Of a stretch of 64,000 bases of DNA, positions 1 to 11,516 are shown piece by piece; within the stretch, counting starts at the first letter, position 1; the number at the start of each line of letters is the position of its first letter. The notes under the pieces were generated by a model, which was not told the DNA's origin, made no database searches, and saw nothing but the letters and a program-made list of their open reading frames with translations. The position numbers and the translations under genes are program-made. Source of the stretch: Phoenix dactylifera (lineage: Eukaryota > Streptophyta > Magnoliopsida > Arecales > Arecaceae). The stretch lies in assembly GCF_009389715.1 (NCBI RefSeq), contig NC_052395.1, positions 17,586,229 to 17,650,228 of the forward strand, in the 5' to 3' direction.

Positions 1-1068
1 AAGCCAAAGGGAATATTCCTTTCCAGATAATGAGATCTAAAGCAGCATTCATTTCATCAAGTGAATCAAAACTAAATCAATATACCCTCTATCTAGATTA
101 GTTAAAACTTATCCATATTAAAAAATAAAAATAGACTAAGACACTGTTAAAATAGCGTCAACTAAGAACTGTTGTTTGACTGACAATGTTGCATAGGTGT
201 TTAAGCGACCCACCATCCACATGTTTTATTGCAAATATAGGCAGTGCTTTAAAAGAATCCAAGATCACAGCTAATAACAATAGTAAAAGAACATAGCCAA
301 AAGATATTGTCTTTTGGTGGTAAAGTCATATTTGTATTGCTAGGTTCAGTTTAGATACGGCTGTACGAAAATTGCATTCGTAATAGGTTGGATATTATTT
401 CAATGTTAAAAATCAAATTGTAAAAATACAACCCATGTCCCACCTATCACCAACCAATATCTTATAACTTCAGAGACCAAGAATCTTTTATTCCAATATT
501 TGCACTCTGCACTCCATTGTAGACATGACCCATTTAGGGATGCTTATCAAGTATCAGCATTCACAAACATCAGCACTCGCTACTTCCTGCAGTCTATCCC
601 AAAATGCATTGTCAAGAACACATTCCTTAACACTCATCCACAGTACTAGCAAATTTAGGGTTTATTAACTCGGCAGAAGTGAACATGGATTTCGTGCTCG
701 CCTTTATTCAAAGGATGCCCTTTCAATTCAACTAACTTTGTGGCAAATCCAATCACACTATGGCCCCAAAAATCAGTGCAGGAACCTGGTGACGATTGTA
801 TATGAAATTGAGGACGCTTTGTCCTAGCACCTAAGTTGTGTTTTCCTTCACAAAGAAGCCTATAGTGCTTCTTTCTTATCCATAGCTTCTTTTCCATTTT
901 CTTGTCGTAGGTCGTTGTCGTCATCTACTTCAAATCTTGAAGGTGATTCGTATCAGGTATCAAGATTGAATAAAGATTGTTTTTTTATTTTTGAGAAAGA
1001 ACAAGAGAAGAAATAAATCAGGAAAACAAGGATGTGAGATGGTGATCATGATGATGATGGTGATAGAC
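1..1068. other. Window edge; presumed first intron of the JMJ20-like gene
   Basis: This AT-rich stretch lies downstream (minus-strand sense) of the only JmjC exon visible. I looked on the minus strand for the conserved second JMJ20 exon and did not find it. One 89-codon minus-strand ORF (655-924) resembles no family I know and could be chance. The most economical reading is intron sequence running off the window; loss of the rest of the gene cannot be excluded. Confidence 0.4.
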
Positions 1069-1281
1069 CTGAACGAGGGATTTGCCAAAACGGCGGGCGA
1101 AGAAGGGGAGGTTGGGGCGGCCATTGGGGTTGACCCAATCGGAGCAGGCCCTCCAGCCGTCCATCAGGCCCGTCAGAACCACGGGGCGGTTCCCTTTGAG
1201 GTACCTCTCCACGAACTCCTCGTATCTCAGCTTCCGCCCGTCCACCCTCTCCACTTTCTCTCCGATTTGGAGCCCGGCCAT
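1069..1281 (-). CDS. JMJ20: JmjC-domain oxygenase, JMJ20/JMJD4-like, first coding exon (partial)
   Basis: The 71-codon exon starts with MAGLQIGEKVERVDGRKL and contains ERYLKGNRPVVLTGL, DGWRACSDWV and FARRFGKSLVQ. It lines up along its whole length with the start of the plant JMJ20 (JMJD4-type) 2-oxoglutarate/Fe(II) oxygenase. That family is known as a histone arginine demethylase acting in seed germination, and its animal relative hydroxylates eRF1. The exon ends at a CAG|GTCTAT donor, after which the frame turns into a low-complexity His run and stops. The catalytic HxD...H motif lies in later exons that are not in the window. A LINE fragment flanked by direct repeats sits just upstream of the start. 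The family call is firm; whether the gene is complete is unknown. Confidence 0.8.
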
Positions 1282-1340
1282 ATCTCGGAGCTCTTCTTTC
1301 TTCAGCTCTCACCTTGACCTTCGTTTCCGCGGGCACCCCT

Positions 1341-1977
1341 CACGGGCTTCGGTCGTGGGGAGCCCTAAAATTCCACCCTCTCTCCAATTTGAAGCCCACC
1401 CGTACGCGCGATTCTTCGCTTCTCGCTCTAACCCTCTTTTACTTTCTTTCTTACGGATGCATCCAAAAAAAAAAAAAAAAAAATTCGAAAAAGAGAATAC
1501 TTTGAGGTGCCAAGGGCAACTCCTCATCATCAGCCCAAATGGTACTACCGGAATGGCTGGCTACATAAACAACCATCCAATCTGCAGCCCCATTAGTTTC
1601 ACGGAGCACATGCTTGATCTAGAAGGCCCCGCCATCCCTCACCATATCCCAGATGTCTCACAGTAAAGGATGGACACAACCGTTGCCCCTAAGGCCCCTC
1701 TCTGATCCAACTGATGATAGTGGCCGAGTCCCCTCCAAAACAATGGAACTAGCCCGTAAGGCACATCGAGCGTGACGAAGGCCTGCCCAAGCAGCCCGTA
1801 GCTCCGCACCCAAAACTGATGTGTCGAAGAGTTGACTGCCCCCTGCAGCCACAACCTTGGCAAACGAGTCCGGAATAACAAAATTTGCACCGCCCCACAT
1901 ACCTCCATCCAAGACATCTCGCTCTAGTCTTCTTTCTTGTGGCATTTGTCACGGGCTGCGGTTGTGGGGAGCCCTAA
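1341..1977. repeat. 28-bp direct repeats flanking a LINE fragment
   Basis: The 28 bases at 1341-1368 recur at 1950-1977 with two mismatches (both read CACGGGCT.CGGT...GGGGAGCCCTAA). They bracket a segment that contains a LINE 3' end. This is what an old target-site duplication would look like, although 28 bp is longer than usual for plant L1 elements. Confidence 0.5.
1480..1949 (-). mobile_element. Degenerate LINE 3' end (RNase H region)
   Basis: Read on the minus strand across two or three frames, this encodes a decayed RNase H domain. Recognisable pieces are AAGGSQLFDTSVLGAELRAAW, then HVLRETNGAADWMV and YVASHSGSTIWA. They match, in the same order, the RNase H end of the full-length LINE at 53888-60406. 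Frameshifts and an in-frame stop show it is dead. Its downstream end meets a run of A on the plus strand (about 1467-1484), which is a T-run in the sense of the LINE, so no normal poly(A) tail is seen. It lies 200 bp upstream of the JMJ20-like start codon. Confidence 0.75.
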
Positions 1978-3413
1978 ATCCTAATATAGGGCAAAACTGA
2001 CCCGGACCAGTTTGTCAGCTCGAACCCGGTTCACCTAATCCAATTTATCGGTGATGTCACTGGCACCTTAACCTTTTGTCCCATCGGTTATGGGGGTATG
2101 GTGAGCCAGATCCACTCGAACCTAAAACTATTAGCTGGATCAACCGATCCATGATGCACCTAAAATCAAATGGATCATCTAATAAATTCATCCCAAGATG
2201 AATTTAGTAATCTACGGTGCACTTAATCCATCTAATGATTTCTTGTATTTTATATTGCATAGGGACAAATGGCGCATATTGAAAATAGACGGTCCTTTCC
2301 AGCGCAAAACATGTACTGCACAGTATCCTAAAGCTACCATGATAAGTACCATGAGAACCCAATGTTCAATGCGTCATATCATATCTAGGTTCTGTATGAT
2401 AATTATTTTGTTTCTAGCAAAAAATTCTTAAATAAAATACTTTTTTTAAAAAATTAAAAACCGTATAGATCAAAAAAAATATCATCTTGAAATCATCTTT
2501 TCCTACGCTAATTTTTACCTAATAGAACCTTGAGTACTTTTTTAAAAATTAATACTAAATTCTAATCCAAAAAAATGGACCTTCAAATTAACTCTCTTCT
2601 TTAACATGTAACCAATGGAAAGATCTCAAGTACCTAAAATTCCCCCTATGCTTGCAATGCATATGTCAAATTTTATTTTAATTAAACTCCATCTCTTTTA
2701 ATCACCGGCTAGTTTCTATCTCCTCTTGGCTTCTCCTAACTCACCACCGTGATACCTATCCACTTATCTAATCCTCCTCCCCATTACCATCCGCCCCTTC
2801 TCATTCAATTGCTGTTTAGTGACATTTTTATTTGCTAGATGAGCTTGCTTTCTTAACACTTGCATCTCCTTCCTGAGTGTCCTCAATGTTGACCTCAACC
2901 TTCTCACTTGCTCGAACATCATCTCCATATCTAACTCTAGCCTTGATAAGATTTTTAATCATCGAATCTTACATACCAAGGAGCACAAAAGAATACATGG
3001 ATTTGGAAACCATGGCATTCATGTTTCGATATGGCAACTCTCTCCATTAGTTTACTAACATCTCTCGTATAGGTATTGGGATATCTTTTTCAAGCAAAAC
3101 TAAGATTTTTTAGTACTTTATTAAAACACAAAAGATCCTGTTTGACCATATAGTCTAATCTAGTTTTGCTCCATCAGCTCAATGCAATGGTAAGTGCCAC
3201 CAATACCACTTCACAAGTATTCACATTCATGGATTTTATGTGCCCTAAGAATAGGCATGTGAAGCATGTATGTCTCATGTTTGCATTAATCATCTCTACA
3301 TTGTTGTCCAAGTCATGGACGACTGTGTATTTGTACAAATTTTTGATTTTTTCATATATCCAAATAATCTTCATAAGCGTATGTATCGATAAAATTAGAA
3401 AATTGTTTTTGAT
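1978..3413. other. Intergenic, AT-rich
   Basis: The stretch lies between the LINE fragment and the stop codon of the short-chain dehydrogenase gene. It should contain that gene's 3' UTR on the minus strand near 3200-3413. No protein family, RNA gene or clear repeat is recognised; the short ORFs have no recognisable features. Confidence 0.5.
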
Positions 3414-6400
3414 TTATTTGTATGCTTGATGCAATCTTTTGTGAAGCAATGCATCTGTTTTTTGCCAGAGTATTTGTGCTTCATTCGCATCATTTGCTAA
3501 ACTTGAGCAATGACTTTCATTACAGTCAACAAAATATTCTCCAGAGATGCCAACTATATGCGGACTCAATGCAACATAGCATGCTGTTGATGCTCCCTAC
3601 AGAGGAAAAAAGTCAGAATCGTAATTAGATATCTTCATGTAATGCAAGTTCAATAGTAAAAGAAAAGGAGATGCTAACAGTATAACTAATATTTCCTTAC
3701 ATTAACAACTAACCTGGGATGCTGATTTAAGTAGCCTTGATGCAAGGAAAAACAGCAAATCTGTTTCACAATGACAACAAAACTTATTCTTTAATATATC
3801 TTAGTAACTGCTCTTACATTGGTTGTGCAAGAGTAATTAAAAGATTCTATTAAAATTAGATTACTTCGCAAACTACCAAGTTTCAACTTTGTTACCTAAA
3901 ATATGTCCATATATGTTCATGTGTGCACGCATTTGTATGCGTTTGTACATTTGTGTATACTTTTTATATATGTATAGTTTGATATTTATCCATGGTTTAG
4001 TAATTTCAATATAGTTCTCTCTACACTATCAAAACTCTTATCATTCAATATAGTGCAATTATAGCAGCTTGTGTTTCCTATCATTGTAGGAAATTGTACG
4101 TATTTTCTTCCATTATTATTAAATGTCAAGGTAAACAAAAGGGTCACAAAAAAAAAAAAGACTCAACTAGTTTTGAAATTTATAACATGGATTTCCTTTA
4201 CCTTTTTCGTAGACCATTATTCCATGCCAAAACAAAATTCATATGCTGTTAATTCAGAAATGTACTCGTCCCTTTACTTCTAATTGTTCTCAGTTGTAGC
4301 TCTTACATTTGCTAAAGTTGTCTCTTTTCATGCTTGATCTATTTAAATATTTTATACTCAATGATGCTTCCATCTGAAGTGTTTCTGAGTTTCTTTTTCC
4401 CTCTTCTCATACGACATTGGCATTAGCTCTAAATACAAGGAAAAATAAACATCATTAGCTTAAAAAATGGCATTACATATCCTTGTCCAAGTTCCACAAG
4501 CTAGACAAAACTTTAGTATTTTTATGAAGCTATAAGTTGATCTATTATCTTATTTTACTAGTTTTTAACACCACAGAAGTCTTCAAAATATAAATATCTA
4601 GGATTAATTAGTTCATGCCTGTAATCAAGCCCTTATAATCCTTGACTATTCCAGTCTTTACGATTCCTGGGTGAACAGCATTGATGGTTACTTTTGCTCT
4701 TCTTGCCTGCAAAAATCGATCGATGTGTATCATTCAATAAAACTTACCAAGTAGAAATATGTGTTATTTTAAATGTATTTGCCAATGACATTAACTATAT
4801 TTTTATGTAAATACCTTTAATTGCCTTGCAATCTCCTTGGCATGCATTATATTAGCCAATTTTGACCTTGCATAAGCATGTGTACCATTGTAACTGTATA
4901 ATTTAAATAATTAAATAACGCATAGTGATTTCTTAGTCAATATTCTTCCTAGAGAAATTCTTGTAACAGTTAGTAAATGATGTTAGGATGAACAAAGTCT
5001 CATACTATTTAGGGTTGAGCATGTCCGAAAATCTGAATCCTTCTCTCTTCACCCATCTGTGAACCACCGAGGATACATTGATAATCCTTCCCTCAATCCC
5101 TGTCCTAGCTGCTGTCTCAACCATTTTCTCTAGTAAATTTTTGGTTAGCAAATAATGACCTGCAAATCAATAAAAAAAGTACTTCAATCACTAGCTTTGC
5201 ATCCTCAGTCTTTAACAATTATTTCCTGGTATTTCAATTGAGTACAAAATATTCAACACCTACACAAGTATATGTTGGAGTTAGTCACATTTACAGATTT
5301 TTCAGTGCATTGTCTTAGCTACTATATGGCACTTTTAATACAGATACAAAAAAAAAAAAAAACTTTCTTTAGTAAGATAGTGATAAATTAGAATGTTGGA
5401 AATAATATCTCACAATCCTTTTGAAAGTTAAAATTTCTTGTGACCTTATAGCATACTCTTGCGAGCTCTAGTGGTGATGATTTGACATGCTTCCCTCAAT
5501 ATACTCTGTTTATATTATGTTATAATTTATCATAATTAGATTATCATGTATAATCTTGATACAAAGCTAGGACTATCATCCTATAATTATTGTTGCATCT
5601 AAATTCAGAATGTGTACTTTTTTTATTATCTTTCTCATTCCTTTGCTTTTGTCAAGTATGAATTCATTTAATCTTTTCTTTCCATAAAATTTAGAAAAAA
5701 ATGTATAATCTTTATTTAACGATAAAGCCACCATCAAATCTCTTGTCCTGGCAACAAAATTCTCCGAAACAAGACCTATCTAGACCCTTTTGGGTTGCAC
5801 CAAATGTTGGGAAAAATAGGAGTTGTTGGTTCGGCTAAGACTGATGCTTCGGCAAAGGAATTGACTCTTCCTTTCACTTAGGAAAAAAGAAATCCACGCT
5901 TTCGAAGGACCGGTTGAATAATTCGATGAAAGAAGCACATTCACCAGCCTTGCGGCCTTCAGTTACTATCTCACGAGCTTATTACATAATGAGTTAGTTA
6001 AAAAAAATGTGGTAATGAAAGAGATTTTTTGTTGCAAGACTAGCAAGCATCATTGGATGCAGAAAATGCATGAAAATGCTTGGAATTAACATTTCAGAGT
6101 CGCGTCAATTTTTCTCTCTCTTTTTCATTTATAGGTATTTATAAAATTTAATGGGACAAGCAAATTGCAATAGTTGAGAACTTGGAGTAGAAAGTTGAAA
6201 CTCGAAACGAAAGCTCAAAGTGGTATGCAGATATTAGATTTATTAAATGCCAAATGAACATGAGAGTTTTGTCATTTCACTTCCTGTAATGGATGGATTG
6301 TTGATAATTTTTAAGAAAAATCCATTTTTTTTAGGGTTCATAATTCTAACCTTTTTCTCTCTTACTTTTATTAGGAAAATATTCTTCCTTTACTTTGAAG

Positions 6401-8624
6401 AAGAAAGAAAAAAAAAAGAAAAAAGAATCCCAAACTGATTATCTTAGGTGAACAAGGAAAAGAATAAAAAGTTCGAAACCTCAACCTTGGGTTAATTGCA
6501 CCAGGGCAGGGTATACCCCCAAGCCGATTTAAGGGGTGTCAAAGCATTTGGGTCAGGCCTATACCCCAATCCTTGGTCCATCTTTTTGAGATCTGGTCAT
6601 TGGGTCCGTCCCACTCCCACCCATCGACCGACCCAATTAACTACACGCACAGTGATCCCACTTTCAGGAATTGCCGTCAAATTGAAATCGGAACTCTAGA
6701 ACTTAGTCAGATATAGAAGTTACTTCCAAATACTGGCCTGGCCTTTTTAAACTTCAAACTTAAAAACGGCCAATCGAAGAAAGTAGTACCTCCTGGAACA
6801 AACCTGCCAAAATAAATGATTGATCAAGGTCTAAGTTTTAGACCCAAGTTTCTTGCTTCTGTTTAAGAACTCAAGATCTACCTAACGAATAACCAATGTA
6901 GGACTAAATACACGCCCCAGCACAGGTCCCCACATAGCTCCCCCATTTAAGCTCCGACGTGCTCATCATCAGGCTAAAAGTTCAAATCCATTCAAATCTA
7001 ATCACAGGCATTACAATTGACCCGTGGTCAGTCTCAATGGATTCGTGTTGCAGTGTCTCCTAGTCCATATAGGTTATGAGTCAGATCTTCTCTGATACCA
7101 ATTGTAACAACCTACTACTTCACCCAAAAATGCTAGTTAAAAAGTATTATTTGGGTTCTTTTCTTCTGTATAAATACTTAAAATTTACCTAGCGAATGAT
7201 CGATGTAGAACTAAACGCATGCCCGCATGGGTCCCTAGAGACCTAGATCAAGTCCAACTGCCTTGCTCGGGAAACCACAGCTAAAGCCAAAAGTATGGTA
7301 AGAGTGTTTAGAACCAAAAAAAAATTTCTCACATAATTACGTGATGTCCCATATGCGGTTCGCTTTTGCATGCAGTCATCAGGCCAGGCATGGCACCATA
7401 GAAAGAGAGCAAGTTAGAGGCTTAGGTGCAATGGGCGTAGCAGCATCATGCTGCCGCTAATGATATATGTCGGCAATCCATGTGCATGTCATGGTCAAGA
7501 TACGTGACACGTGAAGCTTGCCTGCACCGGAAGTCTACAACCAAATGCACGCTTTCCAGCGGCAGCTAAGAAAAGAGAGACGTCGTACATTTCTAAAGGT
7601 CAGATGTGGATGGATGGCTTGAAAGCAAATTAAGGATGGCATGCATGCATAGTGTAGAGCGACATGCATGAAATATTACCCAAGTAATTCGTAGCGAAAG
7701 TCATCTCCAATTTGTCTCCAGTGAGCTCCAACTTCTTTGAGAACTTCCCAGCGTTGTTGCTGCGAATTTAAATATATAAGATTTGAAAGAGGAAATCAAG
7801 AATGCCGAGAATTGAAATAAAGCGTCAGTTTGGAGCTCACATGAGAATGTTGAGTGGTAGTCCGAGAGAGAGAAATTCCGAGCAAAATCTCTGAATGGAA
7901 GCAAATGAGCTCAGATCCATCTCCATTACGATGATCTCAGCCTCTGGGCTCTCTCGCCGAATCCCCTCTCTAACTTCAGCAGCTCTCTTTAGGTTCCTTG
8001 CAGGCATCACCAGCCTCACCCCTCTTTTGGCCAACACTCTTGCTGTCTCTGCTCCGATACCTGACGTTCCACCTATATATCATCATCATAAAACCAGTGA
8101 TGAAAAAATAAGTACTAGTTAGTTGAATTATAAACTCAAATCTTTTTTTTTTCTTTTTTCTTCTTCTCTAGTAGCAAGATCTAGAACAATTGAGCTTAAA
8201 AACATGGAGAAAAAATCTGCAATTTGTGGTTAGTTATTATTAATTACGAGAATTCATGAAAACAATATACAGCAGAACATGAACCTTGATATTATTTTGT
8301 TGAATAAAATACAAATACGAATGTCGATTCGAGATATTTTACCAAAGAATTATAATTTAAAGTATTTCTTACACGTCCTCTCAAGAAAAAAAAATGATCA
8401 TACGTGAATATACACATAAGAACGATGAAGCTCGAGGTAAAGAATTGAACTCCATGCATGAATTAGATAGATAGAGAGAAAGAGAGAGAGTGACCAGTGA
8501 TTATTGCAGTTAGATTAGGAGGAATTGAACATGAAACATCTCGAGTCACTTGCTCTCCAGTAGAGCAGGACCCGAAGCCACTTGGTCCTGCCACACCTAT
8601 CAGATACCTCAGCGTCTCTTTCAT
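3414..8624 (-). CDS. TIC32: Short-chain dehydrogenase/reductase, TIC32 / retinol dehydrogenase-like
   Basis: This is a complete 8-exon gene of 330 aa. Exons (minus strand): 8495-8624, 7841-8072, 7680-7759, 5006-5159, 4815-4893, 4619-4706, 3714-3760, 3414-3596; the lengths sum to 993 nt with every phase consistent. The start MKETLRYLIGVAGPSGFG is typical of the plant TIC32 group. The Rossmann motif TGGTSGIG is at residues 43-50, NNAG at 122-125, the catalytic Ser in INVSS (177-178), and YxxxK at Y206-K210. The enzyme is an NADP(H)-dependent oxidoreductase; pea Tic32 is a redox- and calmodulin-responsive component at the chloroplast inner envelope, but most paralogues have no assigned substrate. 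All junctions are GT-AG except intron 6, which begins with GC (CAG|GCATGA). Intron 3 (5160-7679) holds a TRIM-like repeat. No frame damage was found. Confidence 0.93.
6794..7245 (-). mobile_element. TRIM-like miniature LTR element in dehydrogenase intron 3
   Basis: Two direct repeats of about 140 bp (about 6794-6934 and 7103-7245) flank a short middle part. In plus-strand sense each repeat runs from TGTAACAACC-like to GGTCCCCACA-like ends, so it has TG...CA termini. Next to the right repeat, 7093-7102 reads TGATACCAAT, the reverse complement of the tRNA-Met primer site TTGGTATCA. This places the element on the minus strand. There is no coding capacity. Terminal repeats, short length and a primer site are the marks of a TRIM. 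A relative lies at 18851-19319. Confidence 0.6.
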
Positions 8625-8710
8625 GGAGTGCAACTCAGACAGCAAATACCAAGATGAAGTAGAAAGACCTACTCCAATAAGTTCAGGTGAAAAACTTGAC
8701 CTCTTTCTCC

Positions 8711-8720
8711 TCTTATATAG
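8711..8720 (-). promoter_or_regulatory. TATA box of the dehydrogenase gene
   Basis: The minus strand reads CTATATAAGA about 90 bp upstream of the ATG at 8624, a normal distance for a plant TATA box plus a short 5' UTR. No other core promoter evidence was found. Confidence 0.6.
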
Positions 8721-9528
8721 CAAAAAGACATGGGAAGACAGTAGTCAGCCACCACACAACCTAGATGATCGGATGGAACACTGTACAGCGTAGAAAGGTG
8801 GTCCGTGATTGGATGAGGAGCTGAGCCCATGGGAATGTAGATTTCTGAAGCCATCTTATTCCTGAGGCATGGGCTAGGGGAGGCATCATGATGGGTTGTG
8901 TTGGGTTGGTTGGAAAAGGAAGGGAAGCATTGATACGGACGGGTCATTGGGGAAGCCGCAAAATTCCAACACAAAGGGTCCCGCTGCTCTCCAATGGGAG
9001 GGCAAAGGCTCTCATCACTACCTAACTCTGATAGCCAAGACAGCACCCATGTCGTTTCTAATGGGAGTAGCGAGTCAAGAAAGATAGCCAAAAAGCAACC
9101 ATGCGTTATTGCATTGTGGATCGTCCACCCCAAAAAGCCAATCTTTCACTGTGTAATGGAGCCTGCAAAGTTTGATTCTTAAACTCACAAGGAATATCAA
9201 AATATTGTCTTCAGCATCAGCATATATTCTAACATCTTGGTTGATATGCCAAAAGATGCAGGCTTTGATCTTCTTCTTTTTTTTTGAGTAGATTGGTAGT
9301 AAGAAATACCTTAATTATCTTCCTAATGCCTGTTGATGTGTAGGCTAATTAATGAATAATATATTAATTATGTTAAACATATCCATCAAGCAAACACATA
9401 TTCGACTAAATGGGGAAAGAAACAGAGAATGATTTGAAGAGATCTCTGGGATCAAATATTTATAGAAATATTAAGGAGCCAAAGCCTTAGGGCTTTCCAT
9501 GCTACCATGCCTAGCCTATATATGCCTG

Positions 9529-9532
<4 letters not shown>

Positions 9533-9561
<29 letters not shown>
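9533..9561. repeat. (AG)n microsatellite
   Basis: Uninterrupted AG run of about 14 units. Confidence 0.95.
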
Positions 9562-9563
<2 letters not shown>

Positions 9564-10030
9564 AAAATGAACTCTAACCTTACTAAAAACTCTTATTATT
9601 ATCAGCTTTTCTCCCGACCGAATTTTTTTTTGAATTACTCTCCAAAACAAATCGAATCGATCCAGATATTCAATTATTCTTAAATATATGAATTTCATGA
9701 TTTACTCATGAAAATGATTAACTTAAGAGTTTTTTTCTCTAATAAATTCATGATAACATATATCTTTGCAAAAGGTGATATTTTGCTCTTGTTTGTTCAT
9801 TTATCTCTCCTATATTTAGCTTTAAGTAAATAAATTTATTTTGAAGTCCAAATTTTCTTCTTTTTTTTTTAATTCTTTGTTATCCAAATTTTGATTTTTT
9901 AATTTTTTTCTGAATGCTGCATCATTATCCAGCTGAATTACATCTCAAGGAAAAGAAATCCGCAGTTTCCGACATGAATGAATGATACAATCTCAAAACT
10001 GCACACTCATGCCTGTGAGCCCGAGCCTCG

Positions 10031-10060
<30 letters not shown>
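10031..10060. repeat. (TC)n microsatellite
   Basis: Uninterrupted TC run of about 15 units. Confidence 0.95.
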
Positions 10061-10061
<1 letters not shown>

Positions 10062-10695
10062 ACGAAGAATGTTCTACTTTCCCTTCCTAAAAATAGAGAC
10101 CTTCAAATCAATCTATCTTGCAGAGGAGGGATGAGACTGTTGCTCTCCAACGTTACATAAACAAACAAACCGGAAACAGCTGGGCAGCCTGAGAACTACA
10201 ATCCAATCCCATCCTTGGTAATCATTTCTCTTTGTTACTAACGAAAAAGAAGTTACAAAGAGAGAAGCAAGAGAAGAAAAAAAAATCAGGAACCAAGTTA
10301 GTAGAAGTTTTTGATAGGCAATACCAGATGATCTGGGATAGAATCATACCTTCACCAAAATTTGGAGGTTTAGAGAAATGAGGAGAGGACCATATCCAAT
10401 ATGGCAATATATAGTCTATTGCTATGCATCGAAGGGAAAGAGAGAGGAAAAAAAAAAAACGAAGCCGTGAGATGGGGTAATGAAATAGGATCGAGATTTG
10501 AAACCAGTTGGTCTCGAGAATGAAATAGGTAAATCAAATTCAACAGAAAGAAGAAGCCATTCTAATTGCTGCTTCGAGGGTAATAAGAGAAAATAAAATG
10601 TAAATTATAAGTAGAGGAGATCATAAGCTTGATTTCATGTCCATCTAAATATCACGATAAAAAAAAATACATGAAATTCTTTGGGACGTATTAAA

Positions 10696-11465
10696 TGTTG
10701 TATTTATTAATGATTAAATGTTTTATATTATTACAATTCTTTGGTGGTATGGTTGGTTTGTTTGTGAGTTTTGTACTCACAAGATTATGGGTTCGAGTCC
10801 TTCTTTCCACTGTTTTTTTGTGTCACCCCATCCTTCCCACATGCTTTTACGACCGTGCAAAGCTTCAAAGGGAAGACGCTGCTGCACGAACGTAAAAGCA
10901 TCCTACGACCGTGCAAAAGGCACGGGACGCGCCCGTCTGCTTTTACGACCGTGCAAAAGGCACGGACGCTCTCTTGCGGGACGCACCCATCCACGCTACC
11001 TCACGTAAAAGACGCGCCCACAGCCAAACGTCTGTTAAAAGCCTATAAATAGAAGGCCTCTACAGATTAGAGAAATACAATTCTGTAGACAAAAGCAAAG
11101 GTTTCCAAATTCCTTTTCATTCTCTACTCTCTCTTCCACCAGTTAAAATATTTCTTTCAAAATTGTTTAACGGGCTTGAAGCATATTGATTTTGGGTTCA
11201 AAGCCTTCTTTGATCCGTGCAAATCATCGAGGCAGAAGGAACGAGAGGCTGTTGTATCTCAGGAGTAGAACGCCATCCAAGCCTAGTGCACTGTAAGGCG
11301 GCGAAATCTACTTCAAGGAAAGTGACCAACATACCACGCCTCAGCATCTCGGGTTCCATTTTTCCTACTTTTACCTTTAATTTTTTATTTTAGCCTATTA
11401 CTGCCTATTATTTATTGAAAGTAGAATAGTTTAGTTTTATTTCTGCTTCAAATTTATTGCCAACA
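10696..11465 (+). repeat. Copia 5' LTR (770 bp)
   Basis: The LTR starts TGTTGTATTT and ends TTGCCAACA. The U3 part carries three copies of a motif around TTTACGACCGTGCAAA (about 10843-10860, 10902-10920, 10939-10965) and an inverted copy (CGTAAAAGCA at 10891), which look like promoter repeats. The TATA box is at 11043-11051. Confidence 0.95.
11043..11051 (+). promoter_or_regulatory. Copia LTR TATA box
   Basis: CTATAAATA in the middle of the LTR, downstream of the U3 repeats, in the position expected for the LTR promoter. The same sequence recurs in the 3' LTR at 16411-16419. Confidence 0.75.
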
Positions 11466-11467
11466 AT

Positions 11468-11482
11468 CTTGAAGTAGATTTC
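11468..11482 (+). promoter_or_regulatory. Copia primer-binding position, complementary to its own LTR
   Basis: Two bases after the LTR end, where a primer-binding site belongs, the sequence is CTTGAAGTAGATTTC. This is not the usual tRNA-Met site (TGGTATCAGAGC). It is the exact reverse complement of 15 bases inside the LTR (11303-11317), downstream of the expected transcription start, so the element RNA could pair with itself here. Confidence 0.6.
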
Positions 11483-11516
11483 TACGTATAATAGGCTAGT
11501 AATTAGAGTTACCCCA

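Larger units (their letters stand above)
8721..10690. other. Intergenic between dehydrogenase promoter and copia element
   Basis: No gene or known repeat is recognised, apart from two dinucleotide microsatellites listed separately. The dehydrogenase promoter should lie in the first part. Confidence 0.5.

Noticed and set aside
655..924. 89-codon minus-strand ORF downstream of the JMJ20-like exon
   Set aside because: It does not match JMJ20 exon 2 or any family I know, and lies in presumed intron DNA.
5800..6200. Possible solo LTR in dehydrogenase intron 3 (TGTTGGGAAAAATAGG start)
   Set aside because: I could find neither the other end nor a target duplication, so it is not called.
10785..11052. 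Overlapping short ORFs repeated at both copia LTRs
   Set aside because: They lie in the U3 promoter region and come from its repeat motifs.
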